Positions 1 through 8,630 are shown, counted from the first letter of the stretch. The stretch is 64,000 nucleotides of DNA from CAWDZK01 sp963807005 (GCA_963807005.1 CAWDZK010000003.1:1-64000); one strand, 5' to 3'. Program-made: numbers and translations. The notes: a model not told the origin generated them from the sequence alone.

Positions 1-57
1 GTCGTAGGAGACCTGGACGGGCCCCAGGACACCGAAGTCCAGGACGCCGAGGTCCAT
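1..57 (-). CDS. Possible SARP/AfsR-type regulator, N-terminus only
   Basis: Only the first 19 codons lie inside the window; the gene continues off the left edge. The start is an ATG at 57 preceded on the minus strand by a strong ribosome site (GGGGGAGGTGCCCG). The peptide begins MDLGVLDFGVLGPVQVSYD. The segment FGVLGPVQV resembles the first beta-strand of SARP/BTAD-family DNA-binding domains, which usually begin with something like FRVLGPLEV. That is family knowledge applied to a very short stretch, so the identification is tentative. The gene is divergent from the secreted cupin gene, with about 150 bases between the two starts. Confidence 0.45.
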   Translation of the reverse strand, partial: MDLGVLDFGVLGPVQVSYD

Positions 58-206
58 CGGGCACCTCCCCCGTATCTGGACACTACGCCGGCGGTCAAGG
101 GTCGGCCGGCACGCGTCAACCGGCTGTCAGCGCGCCGTAAGGGCGCTGTCAGCGACCGACCTGACCGTGAGCCCTGAGCACGACCCACGAGCAGGAGGAG
201 AGCACC

Positions 207-707
207 ATGCGCAGGAGAACAGCAGCCATCGGAGTGGTGTGTGCCGCACTGACCCTGGGCACGAGCGCGGTCGCCCTCGCGGACGGGGGCGTGGGAGCGA
301 CGTCCGCGCCGTTGGGAGCGGGCCTGGCCTCGCACGAGATCGAGGTCAGCGGACAAGAAGGCACCGACGTCGTGATGGTGCAGAACACCTTCGCCGTCGG
401 TGGGACGTCAGGCTGGCACTCGCACCCCGGAGACGTCGTGGTCGTGGTCCAGAGTGGTCAGATCACGATCTACAGCGAGCACACGAGCGGCGGGAAGTGC
501 AGGGTCCAGACACACAGCGCCGGCGAGGCGTTCGTCGAGAAGCCCTGGGACTCACAAGCGGCCGTCAACCACGGCACGACACCCGCCGTCGTGTCGGTGA
601 CCTTCTTCGGCGTCCAGCACGGTGGTTCGTCACGCATCGACCGGACCCCTCCCACCAACTGCTCCACGACCCAGGTCCCCCCGCCGCCATCGGACGACGA
701 CGACTGA
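207..707 (+). CDS. Secreted cupin-domain protein
   Basis: The 166-residue product begins with a basic segment, a hydrophobic core (AAIGVVCAALTLGTSAVALA) and a likely signal-peptidase site near residue 26, so it is probably exported. The rest is a single cupin barrel: motif 1 is visible around residues 69-75 as GWHSHPGD, with two histidines positioned to bind metal, followed by VVVVVQSGQITIY. The second cupin motif is weaker. The C-terminus is a proline stretch followed by four aspartates. The start ATG has AGGAGGAG upstream (192-199). It is convergent with the HIT gene. The substrate is unknown; secreted mono-cupins are often metal or small-ligand binding proteins of undefined role. Confidence 0.8.
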   Translation: MRRRTAAIGVVCAALTLGTSAVALADGGVGATSAPLGAGLASHEIEVSGQEGTDVVMVQNTFAVGGTSGWHSHPGDVVVVVQSGQITIYSEHTSGGKCRVQTHSAGEAFVEKPWDSQAAVNHGTTPAVVSVTFFGVQHGGSSRIDRTPPTNCSTTQVPPPPSDDDD

Positions 708-729
708 GCCGGAGCAGCCGCGCCTGACG

Positions 730-1296
730 TCAGGTCGGCCAGGCGGCGGCGACGAGGTCGCGGGTCTCGGCCAGCAGCTGCGGGATCACCTTGGCCCCGG
801 CGAGGACGGTGATGAAGTTGGCGTCGCCGCCCCAGCGCGGCACCACGTGCTGGTGCAGGTGGTCGGCCAGCGAGCCTCCGGCGACGCCACCGAGGTTGAG
901 CCCCACGTTGAAGCCGTGCGGCGACGACACGTCGCGGACGGCCTGCACCGCCTGGCGGGTGAACCGCATCAGCTCGGCCGACTCCTCGTCGGTCAGCTCG
1001 TCCAGGCCGGCGACGTGTCGGTACGGCACCACCATGAGGTGGCCCGGGTTGTACGGGTGCAGGTTGAGGACGGCGTAGACGGTCTCGCCTCGGGCCAGCA
1101 CCAGGCCGGTGCGGTCGTCCAGGGTCGGGATCCGGCAGAACGGGCAGCCGCCCTCGGCGGTGCGCCCGGTGCCGTCCTCGCCGGTGACATAGGCCAGCCG
1201 GTGCGGCGCCCAGAGCCGCTGCAGCCGGTCCGGCTCACCCACCCCCTCCTGGGGCACCACCTCCGGCGGTGAGTACGGCGGCTCGGGGTCGCTCAT
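730..1296 (-). CDS. HIT-family nucleotide hydrolase/phosphorylase-like protein
   Basis: The 188-residue product carries the histidine-triad signature HLHQHVVPRW near the C-terminus, the defining active site of HIT proteins, which act on the alpha-phosphate of dinucleoside polyphosphates or adenylylated substrates. An upstream CPFC pair (residues about 51-54), typical of actinobacterial AP4A-phosphorylase-like HIT proteins, is present. The open frame extends to 1677, but that part overlaps thrS; the ATG at 1296 lies 31 bases after the thrS stop, so it is the natural start. The thrS-HIT order is common in actinobacteria and indicates co-transcription. The exact substrate cannot be read from sequence. 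Confidence 0.88.
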   Translation of the reverse strand: MSDPEPPYSPPEVVPQEGVGEPDRLQRLWAPHRLAYVTGEDGTGRTAEGGCPFCRIPTLDDRTGLVLARGETVYAVLNLHPYNPGHLMVVPYRHVAGLDELTDEESAELMRFTRQAVQAVRDVSSPHGFNVGLNLGGVAGGSLADHLHQHVVPRWGGDANFITVLAGAKVIPQLLAETRDLVAAAWPT

Positions 1297-1327
1297 CGGG
1301 TCTGCTCGAGCCGCCAGGTCGGGCGGC

Positions 1328-3298
1328 TCACACCTGCACCCGGTCGGCGACCGCCCGGACGATCTCCTCGACGGCATCGTCGACCGGCACGCCGTTGTTC
1401 TGCTCGCCCGACCGGTAGCGGAACGACACGGCGTCCTTGGCGACGTCCTCGTCGCCGGCGAGCAGCATGAAGGGGACCTTCTGCCTCTGCGCGGTCCGGA
1501 TCTTCTTCTGCATCCGGTCGTCGGAGGTGTCGACCTCCACCCGGACGCCCCGGGCACGCAGCCGAGCCGCGACGTCCTGCAGGTAGGGCACGTGCTCGTC
1601 GGTGATCGGGATGCCGACGACCTGGACCGGCGCCAGCCACGGCGGGAACGCGCCGGCGTAGTGCTCGACGAGCACACCCAGGAACCGCTCGACAGACCCG
1701 AACTTCGCCGAGTGGATCATCACCGGCTGCTGGCGGGACCCGTCGGCCGCCTGGTACTCGAGCCCGAAGCCGGCCGGCTGGTTGAAGTCGTACTGCACAG
1801 TGGACATCTGCCAGGTCCGGCCGATGGCGTCCCGGGCCTGCACGGAGATCTTGGGTCCGTAGTAGGCCGCGCCGCCGGGGTCCGGGACCAGCTCGAGCCC
1901 GGTCTCGGTCGCCGCCTCCTCGAGGACCCGGGTGGCGAGCTCCCACTGCTCGCTGGTGCCGATGAACTTGTCGTTGTCGGCGTCGCGTGTCGACAGCTCG
2001 AGGTAGAAGTCGTCCAGGCCGAAGTCCTTGAGCAGCCCGAGCAGGAAGCCCAGCAGGTGCTTGATCTCGCCGGCCGCCTGCTCCGCGGTGACGTAGGAGT
2101 GCGAGTCGTCCATGGTCAGGCCGCGCACCCGGGTGAGGCCGTGCACCACGCCGGACTTCTCGAACCGGTAGACCGCCCCGAGCTCGAACAACCGCAAGGG
2201 CAGCTCGCGGTAGGACCGTCCGCGGGAGCGGTAGATCAGGTTGTGCATCGGGCAGTTCATGGCCTTGAGGTAGTACTCGGCACCCTCCATGTGCATGGGC
2301 GGGAACATGCCGTCGGCGTAGTACGGCAGATGGCCAGAGGTCTCGAAGAGCCCGCGCTTGGTGATGTGCGGGGTCGCGACGAACTGGAAGCCCTCCTCCT
2401 CGTGCCGCTGCCGGACGTAGTCCTCCATCACCCGCCGGACGATGCCGCCCTTGGGGTGGAACACGGCCAGACCGGACCCGAGCTCGTCCGGGAAGGAGTA
2501 GAGGTCGAGCTCGGCGCCCAGCTTGCGGTGGTCGCGCTTCTCGGCCTCGGCCAGCCGCTGCTGGTAGTCCTTGAGCGCCTCGCGGCTCTCCCAGGCGGTG
2601 CCGTAGATCCGCTGCAGCTGCGGGTTCTTCTCGCTGCCCCGCCAGTACGCCGCAGCGGACCGGGTCAGCTTGAACGCCGGGATGTGCCGGGTGCTCGGCA
2701 GGTGCGGTCCCCGGCACAGGTCCTTCCAGGCCAGCGAGCCGTCCTTGCGGACGTTGTCGTAGATGGTCAGCTGGCCCGCTCCCACCTCCGCGTCGGCACC
2801 CTCCGCTGCGCCGGCGGCCGCACCGCCCTTGAGACCGATCAGCTCGAGCTTGTACGGCTCGGCCGACAGCTCCGCGCGGGCCTCCTCGTCGGCTACCTCG
2901 CGTCGTACGAACGCCTGGCCCTCCTTGACGATCTGCTGCATCTTCTTGTCGATCGCAGCCAGGTCGTCGGGGGTGAACGGGGTCGCGATGTCGAAGTCGT
3001 AGTAGAAGCCGTTCTCGATCGGCGGTCCGATGCCCAGCCGGGCGTCGGGGTGCAGCTCCTGCACCGCCTGGGCCATCACGTGCGCGGTCGAGTGCCGCAG
3101 GATGGCCCGGCCGTCCTCGGAGTCGATCCGGACAGGCTCCACCACCTCGCCGTCGGCGAGGACGTGCGCGAGGTCGCGCAGCTCCGCGCCGACGCGGGCG
3201 GCGACCACCGCCCGGTCACCCTCGAAGAGCTCGGCCGCCGTGGTGCCGGCTGCGACCTGGCGCTCGCTGCCTGCGACGTGGATGCTGAGCTCGGGCAC
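1328..3298 (-). CDS. thrS: Threonine-tRNA ligase
   Basis: Cytoplasmic class II synthetase that charges tRNA-Thr. The 656-residue length is full for the family. The N-terminus (MPELSIHVAGSERQVAAGTT) is a TGS domain, followed by the editing/SAD region and the class II core. The zinc-binding cysteine and two histidines are visible in AMNCPMHNL, DDSHSYVT and MIHSAKFGSVERF. The C-terminal anticodon-binding domain contains VVGIPITDEHVPY. Translation starts at a GTG (3298) behind GAGAGGGA. The HIT gene follows 31 bases after the stop. A T-box-like leader was not seen in the 86 bases upstream. Confidence 0.97.
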   Translation of the reverse strand: MPELSIHVAGSERQVAAGTTAAELFEGDRAVVAARVGAELRDLAHVLADGEVVEPVRIDSEDGRAILRHSTAHVMAQAVQELHPDARLGIGPPIENGFYYDFDIATPFTPDDLAAIDKKMQQIVKEGQAFVRREVADEEARAELSAEPYKLELIGLKGGAAAGAAEGADAEVGAGQLTIYDNVRKDGSLAWKDLCRGPHLPSTRHIPAFKLTRSAAAYWRGSEKNPQLQRIYGTAWESREALKDYQQRLAEAEKRDHRKLGAELDLYSFPDELGSGLAVFHPKGGIVRRVMEDYVRQRHEEEGFQFVATPHITKRGLFETSGHLPYYADGMFPPMHMEGAEYYLKAMNCPMHNLIYRSRGRSYRELPLRLFELGAVYRFEKSGVVHGLTRVRGLTMDDSHSYVTAEQAAGEIKHLLGFLLGLLKDFGLDDFYLELSTRDADNDKFIGTSEQWELATRVLEEAATETGLELVPDPGGAAYYGPKISVQARDAIGRTWQMSTVQYDFNQPAGFGLEYQAADGSRQQPVMIHSAKFGSVERFLGVLVEHYAGAFPPWLAPVQVVGIPITDEHVPYLQDVAARLRARGVRVEVDTSDDRMQKKIRTAQRQKVPFMLLAGDEDVAKDAVSFRYRSGEQNNGVPVDDAVEEIVRAVADRVQV

Positions 3299-3384
3299 GG
3301 GGTTCCCTCTCGTGGCGACGTGGTGCGGACCCCGGGATCGTATCGACCGGCAGGTGCGCGCCTCGCCTGCGTTTCCGGCGCTGC

Positions 3385-3993
3385 TCAGCCGAGGACGACC
3401 GCGTCACCGACGGCGACCCGGCCGGCGCTGGCCACCTCGGCGTAGGCGCCCAGGCAGTGGTCGGGGTGCTGCACCATGCGCAGCACCGCACCGCCGAGCG
3501 CGACCTCTCGGCCGGACCAGTCCCGCTCCGTGCCCGGACCCGACAGCTCGAGCACGAGGTTGGCCCGCGGAGCGGAGATGTCACACGCGTCGCAGCTCTC
3601 GGCGTGCTCGGCGGCGTCGAGCATCGAGGTCCGGGAGACGATGTGCACCGGCGCGACGTCGACGAAGCCGGTGCCCTCCCGGTGCGCCAGGTGCACCGGC
3701 CGGCCGAGCCACGCGGACAGCGCGGCTTCCGCCTCGGCCGGGGCCAGCCCGGGCGCGGCTCCCGGGACGTCGAGCCGGAGCTCGCCGTCCTCCAGGAAGG
3801 TGCCCACCTCGCGCAGCCGCGGGTCCTGGGCCGCCGTCACCGCCGCACCGCCGCCGTCCACCACTGCCCAGGACCGGTCGCCGGCGAGGCCGCCCGGGAC
3901 GACCTCGGCGGACTGCACCGGCGTGCCGGCCATCGACTTCACCGGGAAGACCCAGACCTGGGTGACCCGGCCGACCTCCGGCGCGGAGGTCAT
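3385..3993 (-). CDS. MOSC domain protein (molybdenum-cofactor sulfurase C-terminal type)
   Basis: The 202-residue product has an N-terminal MOSC-N beta-barrel (VTQVWVFPVKSMAGTPVQSAEV, GLAGDRSWAV) and a C-terminal MOSC domain containing the conserved cysteine stretch SCDACDISAPRANLVLE, as in YcbX/mARC-like proteins that carry a sulfurated molybdenum cofactor. The start ATG (3993) overlaps the stop of the preceding sugar dehydrogenase by 4 bases, which excludes the much longer in-frame extension to 4431. Such proteins usually work with a reductase partner; none is adjacent. Function is inferred from the fold only. Confidence 0.85.
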   Translation of the reverse strand: MTSAPEVGRVTQVWVFPVKSMAGTPVQSAEVVPGGLAGDRSWAVVDGGGAAVTAAQDPRLREVGTFLEDGELRLDVPGAAPGLAPAEAEAALSAWLGRPVHLAHREGTGFVDVAPVHIVSRTSMLDAAEHAESCDACDISAPRANLVLELSGPGTERDWSGREVALGGAVLRMVQHPDHCLGAYAEVASAGRVAVGDAVVLG

Positions 3994-5162
3994 CTCGCCT
4001 CCAGCTGGTAGAGCCCGCCGTCGAGCGAGACCGCCCACAGCTCGCGGTCGTCGTCCTCGCCGAAGCTGGTGACCCGGTCCAGCCGGCCGCTGGTGACGAC
4101 CCCGATCGTGCCGGCGACGAAGAGCCGGCCGGAGACGAAGTCGCCGAAGACGTAGGTGCCGCCGAGCAGGTCGTCGTAGGTCGAGCCCCGGTAGACGAAC
4201 CCGCCGACGACCGAACCGCCGTAGTCCCGGCCGTACGACCACTCCGGCTCGCGGTAGCTCGCGGTCGTCGAGCAGCGCGAGGCGTCGTAGGTGGTGGTGC
4301 CTTCGTGGCAGGACCAGCCGAAGTTCGCACCACCCTCGCCGGCCGGGATCCGGTCGACCTCCTCGACGCGCGCCTGGCCGACGTCGCCGATCCACAGGTC
4401 CCCGGACTGGGAGTCGACGGAGAAGCGCCACGCATTGCGCAGCCCGCTCGCCCAGATCGCACCCCTGCCGGGTACGCCGCCGGCGTACGGGTTGGTCGCC
4501 GGGACGCAGAAGAACCGGCCACAGGCACGCCGCGCGCCGAGCACCCGGATCCGGAGGATCTTCCCCTGCAGCACCCGCAGGTCCTGGGCGTGGTTGTCCG
4601 GGTCGCCGCTGCCGCCCCCGTCGCCGGTAGACACGAACAGCAGCCCTGACTGCCCGAAGGCGAGCTGCCCACCGAAGTGGTTGGTGTACCGGGCCGGGTG
4701 GCCGACCCGGATGACCGGCTTGTAGGTGGCGACGCGGGCCCGGTCGGAGGTGGCGCTGCGGGCGCGGAACCGTGCGACCCGCAGGTCGCCGCGGAGGTCG
4801 GTGTAGGCGACCCAGACGAACGGGTGATGGGCGTAGTCGGGATGGAAGGCGATGCTCAGCAGGCCGCCCTCACCGTCGGCGCGGACCCGGGAGGTGAGGT
4901 CGAGGAAGGGCTTGCGGACCAGCTTCCCGGCGCGGACGACGCGGACCGTGCCGGCCTGCTCGGTCACGAAGAGCCGGCCGCTGCCGTCGTGAGCGGAGGT
5001 CACCTGGGTGGGCCGGAGCAGGCCCTCGACCCGTTTCACCATCGTCAGCGTCACGTCGGCGGAGGCCGAGGTGGCCGGCGCCGGGGCAAGCGGAACCGCC
5101 AACACCGTGGCGGTCCCCACCGCCACGAGGAACCGGAGGGACAGGCGGTGGAGGAACGGCAT
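3990..5162 (-). CDS. Secreted PQQ-dependent sugar dehydrogenase (glucose/sorbosone dehydrogenase family)
   Basis: The 390-residue protein has a clear signal peptide (hydrophobic residues about 8-25, then AlaThrSerAlaSerAla) and a six-bladed propeller of the soluble aldose dehydrogenase type. Family hallmarks are visible: GLLRPTQVTSAHDGSGRLFVTEQ, a GLLSIAFHPDY strand, FGGQLAFGQSGLLFVSTGDGG, GLRNAWRFSVDS and GEGGANFGWSCHEG. It would oxidise an aldose outside the membrane if PQQ is bound; no PQQ biosynthesis gene is in the window, and many actinobacterial members have no proven substrate. It is co-transcribed with the MOSC gene through a 4-base overlap. Confidence 0.88.
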   Translation of the reverse strand: MPFLHRLSLRFLVAVGTATVLAVPLAPAPATSASADVTLTMVKRVEGLLRPTQVTSAHDGSGRLFVTEQAGTVRVVRAGKLVRKPFLDLTSRVRADGEGGLLSIAFHPDYAHHPFVWVAYTDLRGDLRVARFRARSATSDRARVATYKPVIRVGHPARYTNHFGGQLAFGQSGLLFVSTGDGGGSGDPDNHAQDLRVLQGKILRIRVLGARRACGRFFCVPATNPYAGGVPGRGAIWASGLRNAWRFSVDSQSGDLWIGDVGQARVEEVDRIPAGEGGANFGWSCHEGTTTYDASRCSTTASYREPEWSYGRDYGGSVVGGFVYRGSTYDDLLGGTYVFGDFVSGRLFVAGTIGVVTSGRLDRVTSFGEDDDRELWAVSLDGGLYQLEAR

Positions 5163-5223
5163 CCGGAAGGCCCCCGGGGGACGCGAGTGGACGGGTCGCG
5201 AGCCACTCTACGGGGATGCGCGG

Positions 5224-5297
5224 TGGACCATACTGGACTCGAACCAGTGACCTCACGCGTGTGAAGCGTGCGCTCTAACCAACTGAGCTAATGGTCC
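5224..5297 (-). tRNA. tRNA-Val (anticodon CAC)
   Basis: The minus strand folds as a complete cloverleaf: acceptor GGACCAT paired with ATGGTCC, D-arm GCTC/GAGC, anticodon stem CACGC/GCGTG enclosing the loop TTCACAC (anticodon CAC), and T-arm ACTGG TTCGAGT CCAGT. The discriminator base is A. CCA is not encoded. It reads the GTG valine codon, heavily used in this genome. Confidence 0.96.
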
Positions 5298-5328
5298 GCG
5301 GGACGCGGAAGACCTTACCGGATCGCGC

Positions 5329-5772
5329 TCACCCGAACGGCAGCCAGTCGGGCACGCCGTTGATCTCCAGGTAGAGCCAGGCGGCCGCGGCGACGCAGGC
5401 CAGCCCTCCCAGCCCGATCAGGCCCCGCACGACCAGCGACTGGCGGGTCACCCAGTCGGTCCAGCCGTGGACCTTGCGCCGGGCGAACCCGAGCAGCCGC
5501 TCGGCCCAGACGAACTCGGTGGCCAGGATCGCCAGCCCGGCGAAGACGATGAGCCAGCCCGGCCCGGGAAGCGGGACCAGCACGAAGCCGATCACCACCA
5601 CCGCGGCGCCGACGACTCCCACGGCGATCCGGTAGGCGACGTCCAGCCAGGGGTGCCGGGCGAAGCGCGCCCGGAAACCGAGGCGGGTCTCGACCTCGTC
5701 CAGAAGGGTCCGGTCGGCCTGCGCCGCGGCGCGGCCGGGCTGCCCCTGGTCCTGGCCTGTCATGCCTGTCAC
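5329..5772 (-). CDS. Small integral membrane protein of the PGPGW (TIGR02611) family
   Basis: The 147-residue product has two adjoining hydrophobic segments at about residues 47-66 and 68-84 separated by the conserved PLPGPGW turn, plus a third at about 118-135. The PGPGW loop marks the actinobacterial TIGR02611 family of uncharacterised membrane proteins. The start is ATG at 5772; an alternative ATG three codons in would remove only MTG. The gene lies directly upstream of tRNA-Val on the same strand. No function is known. Confidence 0.82.
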   Translation of the reverse strand: MTGMTGQDQGQPGRAAAQADRTLLDEVETRLGFRARFARHPWLDVAYRIAVGVVGAAVVVIGFVLVPLPGPGWLIVFAGLAILATEFVWAERLLGFARRKVHGWTDWVTRQSLVVRGLIGLGGLACVAAAAWLYLEINGVPDWLPFG

Positions 5773-5935
5773 CCCACCGCCCCTGCCGCCGGCGCCGATC
5801 CCTTCGTGACAACTTAGCCGCCCGCTCGTTGGTCACCCGGGAGGCCGCTACGTCGCATGGCCGCCAGGATCAGGTTTTCCCCCCGCCCACAGTGGGGAAT
5901 GTCAGTCCGACCGCGGTGCGCGTGAGGAGCAGACC

Positions 5936-6358
5936 ATGAACGGCTGGGAACCGAGCACGGTGACCCGGGAGATGACCGTCCAGCTCGTCGCCCCCGGCGA
6001 CGGCTCGGTCTCGCTGCCGGTCGTGCTGCACTACGACCTGGTCGACCCGTACGCCGTGCACGCGACATTCCGGACAGGTCAGTCCGAGGGGGTGGCCTGG
6101 GTCTTCGCCCGGGAGCTGCTCACCCTCGGTGTGCACCGGCCCTGCGGCGACGGTGACGTGCGGGTCTGGCCATCGTGGAGCGTCGGTGCCGAGGTGGTCT
6201 TCATCGGTCTCACCTCCCCCGATGGCGAGGCGCTCCTGCAGGCCCCGACCCGTGACCTCGTCGACTTCCTGGGCCGGACCTACACCCTCTGCCCGCAGGG
6301 CCACGAGCAGGACCATCTCGACATCGACGGCGCGATCGAGGCCCTCCTCGCCTTCTGA
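5936..6358 (+). CDS. SsgA-family sporulation/cell-division regulator (SsgB-like)
   Basis: The 140-residue protein matches the SsgA-like protein family across its length. Signature stretches are LPVVLHYDLVDPYAVHATFRTG, WVFARELL, GLHRP-like GVHRPCGDGDVRVWPS, and SPDGEALLQAP. In Streptomyces, SsgB recruits FtsZ to future septum sites during sporulation; this protein has the same length and layout as SsgB rather than the longer SsgA. The family is restricted to morphologically complex actinobacteria. The start ATG follows GTGAGGAGCAGACC. A short inverted repeat (TTCCCC...GGGGAA) lies about 40-60 bases upstream. It stands alone and is convergent with the hut genes. Confidence 0.92.
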   Translation: MNGWEPSTVTREMTVQLVAPGDGSVSLPVVLHYDLVDPYAVHATFRTGQSEGVAWVFARELLTLGVHRPCGDGDVRVWPSWSVGAEVVFIGLTSPDGEALLQAPTRDLVDFLGRTYTLCPQGHEQDHLDIDGAIEALLAF

Positions 6359-6376
6359 CGCGCGGCTCCAGAGCGG

Positions 6377-6502
6377 TCAGCCGCCGAGGACGGTGCCGAA
6401 GCGCGGCCGGGCACCGCCCCCGGCCCGATGGAGCGACCTCAACGTGAAGGTCCGCACGCCGTGCGGGACGTAGCAGATCCCCTTCAGCCGGACGACGGTC
6501 AC
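6377..6502 (-). CDS. Candidate 41-residue protein coupled to hutI (unrecognised)
   Basis: A GTG at 6502 overlaps the hutI stop codon (GTGA), the arrangement seen between many real gene pairs here. The frame encodes 41 residues, beginning VTVVRLKGICYVPHGVRTF and ending PRFGTVLGG, and stops 18 bases short of the convergent SsgA-like gene, filling what would otherwise be an empty gap. Almost every codon ends in G or C, as expected for a true gene, although in this DNA a non-coding frame can also score well. I do not recognise the sequence and it has no membrane segment or metal motif. It could be chance. Confidence 0.4.
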   Translation of the reverse strand: MTVVRLKGICYVPHGVRTFTLRSLHRAGGGARPRFGTVLGG

Positions 6503-7689
6503 GCCGCCGATCCGGCGTCTGGCCCGGCCGCAACCACGCCTCCGACCACGGTCGCGGTCACCGGCCGGCCGCCGAGGTGAGCGACGACGTCGGCCTCGTG
6601 CTCGGCGGCAAGCACCGCGAGGTCGGCACGGGCGCCCACCCCGAGGTGGCCCACGTCGTCCCGGCGGAGCGAGTGCGCCGCGCCCAGCGTCGCCGCCCGG
6701 AACGCCTCGGCGACGGAGAGCCCCATGGCCAGGCAGGCCAGCTGCACGGCGTAGGGCATCGACTCGCACCAGGAGGTGCCGGGGTTGCAGTCTGTCGCCA
6801 GGGCCAGCTCCACCCCGGCGTCCCGCAGCACGGCCGCATGACCCCAGGCGTTCGACCGCAGCGACAGCGTGACCGTGGGCAGCAGTACCGCCACCACCCC
6901 GGCCGCGGCCATCGCCCTGGCGTCCTGGGGGCTGACGTGCTCGAGGTGGTCAGCGCTGGCGCACCCCAGCTCTGCGGCAAGGGCGGCGGCGCCGGTGTGC
7001 GCGATCTCCTCGGCGTGCAGCCGCAAACCCAGCCCCTGCGCCCGCGCGGCGGTGAGGATGCGCCGGGCCTCCGCCACGGTGAAGACGCCCTGGTCGCAGA
7101 ACACGTCCGCCCAGCGGGCGCCCGCCTCGGCGGCGGCCGGCAGCGTGGCGACGACCTCGTCGACGTAGTCCGAGCGGTCCCGCCCGGCCGGCACCACGTG
7201 GGCGCCGAGGTAGGTCGGCTCCAGCCGTACCGGCGTGCGGTCGGCGAGCTCGCCCGCCAGGCGCAGCAGCCGCAGCTCGGACTCGACGGTGAGCCCGTAG
7301 CCGGTCTTCACCTCCATCGTCGTGGTCCCGTGGGCGAGGGCCGCGGTCACCCGCGCGGCGGCGAGGTCGAGCAGCTCGTCGTCGGAGGCGGCGGCGGTGG
7401 CGGCGACGGTCGTGCGGATCCCGCCGCCGTCGTACGACGTGCCGGCCAGCCGCGCGACGAACTCCTCCCGCCGGACGCCGGCGAACACCAGGTGGGTGTG
7501 CGCGTCGACGAATCCCGGGACCACGCAGGCGCCACCTGCGTCGAGCTCCTGCTCGGGGGCGTCGGTCGGCAGGTCCCGGTCCGCGCCGGTCCACGACACC
7601 CGGCCGTCGCGGACGACGAGGGCCGCTCCGGCCACCGGGTCGTCGGTCATCGTGAGCAGTCGCGCGATCCCACGCACGGTGAGGTTCAT
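6499..7689 (-). CDS. hutI: Imidazolonepropionase
   Basis: Cytosolic amidohydrolase-superfamily enzyme that opens imidazolone-5-propionate to N-formimino-L-glutamate, step three of histidine breakdown. At 396 residues it is full length. Metal-site motifs are visible: the HTH motif in PGFVDAHTHLVF, LRLHAEEIAHTG, and ALATDCNPGTSWCESMP with the catalytic aspartate. The ATG at 7689 overlaps the stop of the upstream EamA gene by 4 bases, setting the start well downstream of the frame's far end at 8262. Upstream and downstream neighbours appear translationally coupled. No formiminoglutamate-processing gene follows. Confidence 0.95.
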   Translation of the reverse strand: MNLTVRGIARLLTMTDDPVAGAALVVRDGRVSWTGADRDLPTDAPEQELDAGGACVVPGFVDAHTHLVFAGVRREEFVARLAGTSYDGGGIRTTVAATAAASDDELLDLAAARVTAALAHGTTTMEVKTGYGLTVESELRLLRLAGELADRTPVRLEPTYLGAHVVPAGRDRSDYVDEVVATLPAAAEAGARWADVFCDQGVFTVAEARRILTAARAQGLGLRLHAEEIAHTGAAALAAELGCASADHLEHVSPQDARAMAAAGVVAVLLPTVTLSLRSNAWGHAAVLRDAGVELALATDCNPGTSWCESMPYAVQLACLAMGLSVAEAFRAATLGAAHSLRRDDVGHLGVGARADLAVLAAEHEADVVAHLGGRPVTATVVGGVVAAGPDAGSAA

Positions 7690-8630
7690 GCCGCGATCCT
7701 GCCTGCTCGTTCGGCCCGGCCGGCCCGGCGACCGGTCGTCGCGGCGACCACGCCGACCAGGACGATCACGCAACCGGCCAGCTGCACCGAGGACGGTCGC
7801 TCGGCCAGGACGGCCGCCGCGAGCAGCACCGACGCCACCGGCTGCAGGAGCAGGATCACCGAGGTCAGCACCGCCGGCACCCTGGGCAGGGACACGGCGA
7901 TCAGCAGCCAGCCCAGCACCTGGGAGGTGAGGGCCAGCACGAGCAGCCAGCCGTGTGCCGGCCACTCGGGCATCAGGTCGATGCCGCCCGACCAGGGGCC
8001 CATCGCCACCGAGACGACCGCGGCGACGGCGGTGGCGTCGAACAGCGGCCCCGCCGCGCGGCGCAGGTCGTGGGAGCCGCGACGGAGGAGGAGCAGGAAC
8101 CCGGCGTACGCGATCGAGGTGCCGACGCCGAAGACGACGCCCATAGCAGGGTCCTGGCCGTACGCGTCCGCCCCCACGGCGCCGGAGATCAGCACCACGC
8201 CGACGAGGACGACCGGGACCGCTGACACCAGCCGCGGTCCGGGCCGCTCGTGCAGCAGCCACCAGGCGATCAGGCCGACGAAGACGACCTGGAGGTTGCC
8301 CAGCACGGTCGCGATGCCGGCGCCCACGGCCGCGATCGCGTGGTGCCAGAGCACGAGGTCGATCGCGAAGAACACCCCGGCCGCCGCCGCCAACCAGCGG
8401 TCCCGCGGTGGGCGGGTGCCGTAGCGTCGGTCCTCACGGACCATGATCAGCGCGAGCACCGGCAGGGCGTACAGGCAGCGGAAGGTGGCAGCGGTGGCGG
8501 GAGCGACGTCGGCCAAGCGCACCAGCGTGGCGGAGCTCGCGATGCAGGCCGCGCCGGCGGCCGCGGCCAGCACCGGGCGGTCGGTCAGCGGCACGGCCCT
8601 CTTCTCCCAGCCGACAGCAGCGTCGTGCAT
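7686..8630 (-). CDS. EamA/DMT-superfamily transporter
   Basis: The 314-residue product has about ten hydrophobic helices arranged as two EamA halves, with typical features such as ATFRCLYALPVLALI, IDLVLWHHAI, VLGNLQVVFVGLIAWWLLHERP in the first half and LLLQPVASVLLAAAVLAERPS near the end. It is probably an inner-membrane exporter or importer of a small metabolite. Its ATGA overlap with hutI suggests co-transcription and perhaps a role linked to histidine catabolism, but the family is too broad to assign a substrate. A GTG at residue 13 (VPLTDRPVL) is a possible alternative start. Confidence 0.88.
   Translation of the reverse strand: MHDAAVGWEKRAVPLTDRPVLAAAAGAACIASSATLVRLADVAPATAATFRCLYALPVLALIMVREDRRYGTRPPRDRWLAAAAGVFFAIDLVLWHHAIAAVGAGIATVLGNLQVVFVGLIAWWLLHERPGPRLVSAVPVVLVGVVLISGAVGADAYGQDPAMGVVFGVGTSIAYAGFLLLLRRGSHDLRRAAGPLFDATAVAAVVSVAMGPWSGGIDLMPEWPAHGWLLVLALTSQVLGWLLIAVSLPRVPAVLTSVILLLQPVASVLLAAAVLAERPSSVQLAGCVIVLVGVVAATTGRRAGRAERAGRIAA

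Noticed and set aside
730..1677. 315-residue version of the HIT protein
   Set aside because: The N-terminal extension overlaps the conserved 3' end of thrS and has arginine/serine-rich shadow composition; ATG 1296 fits the family.
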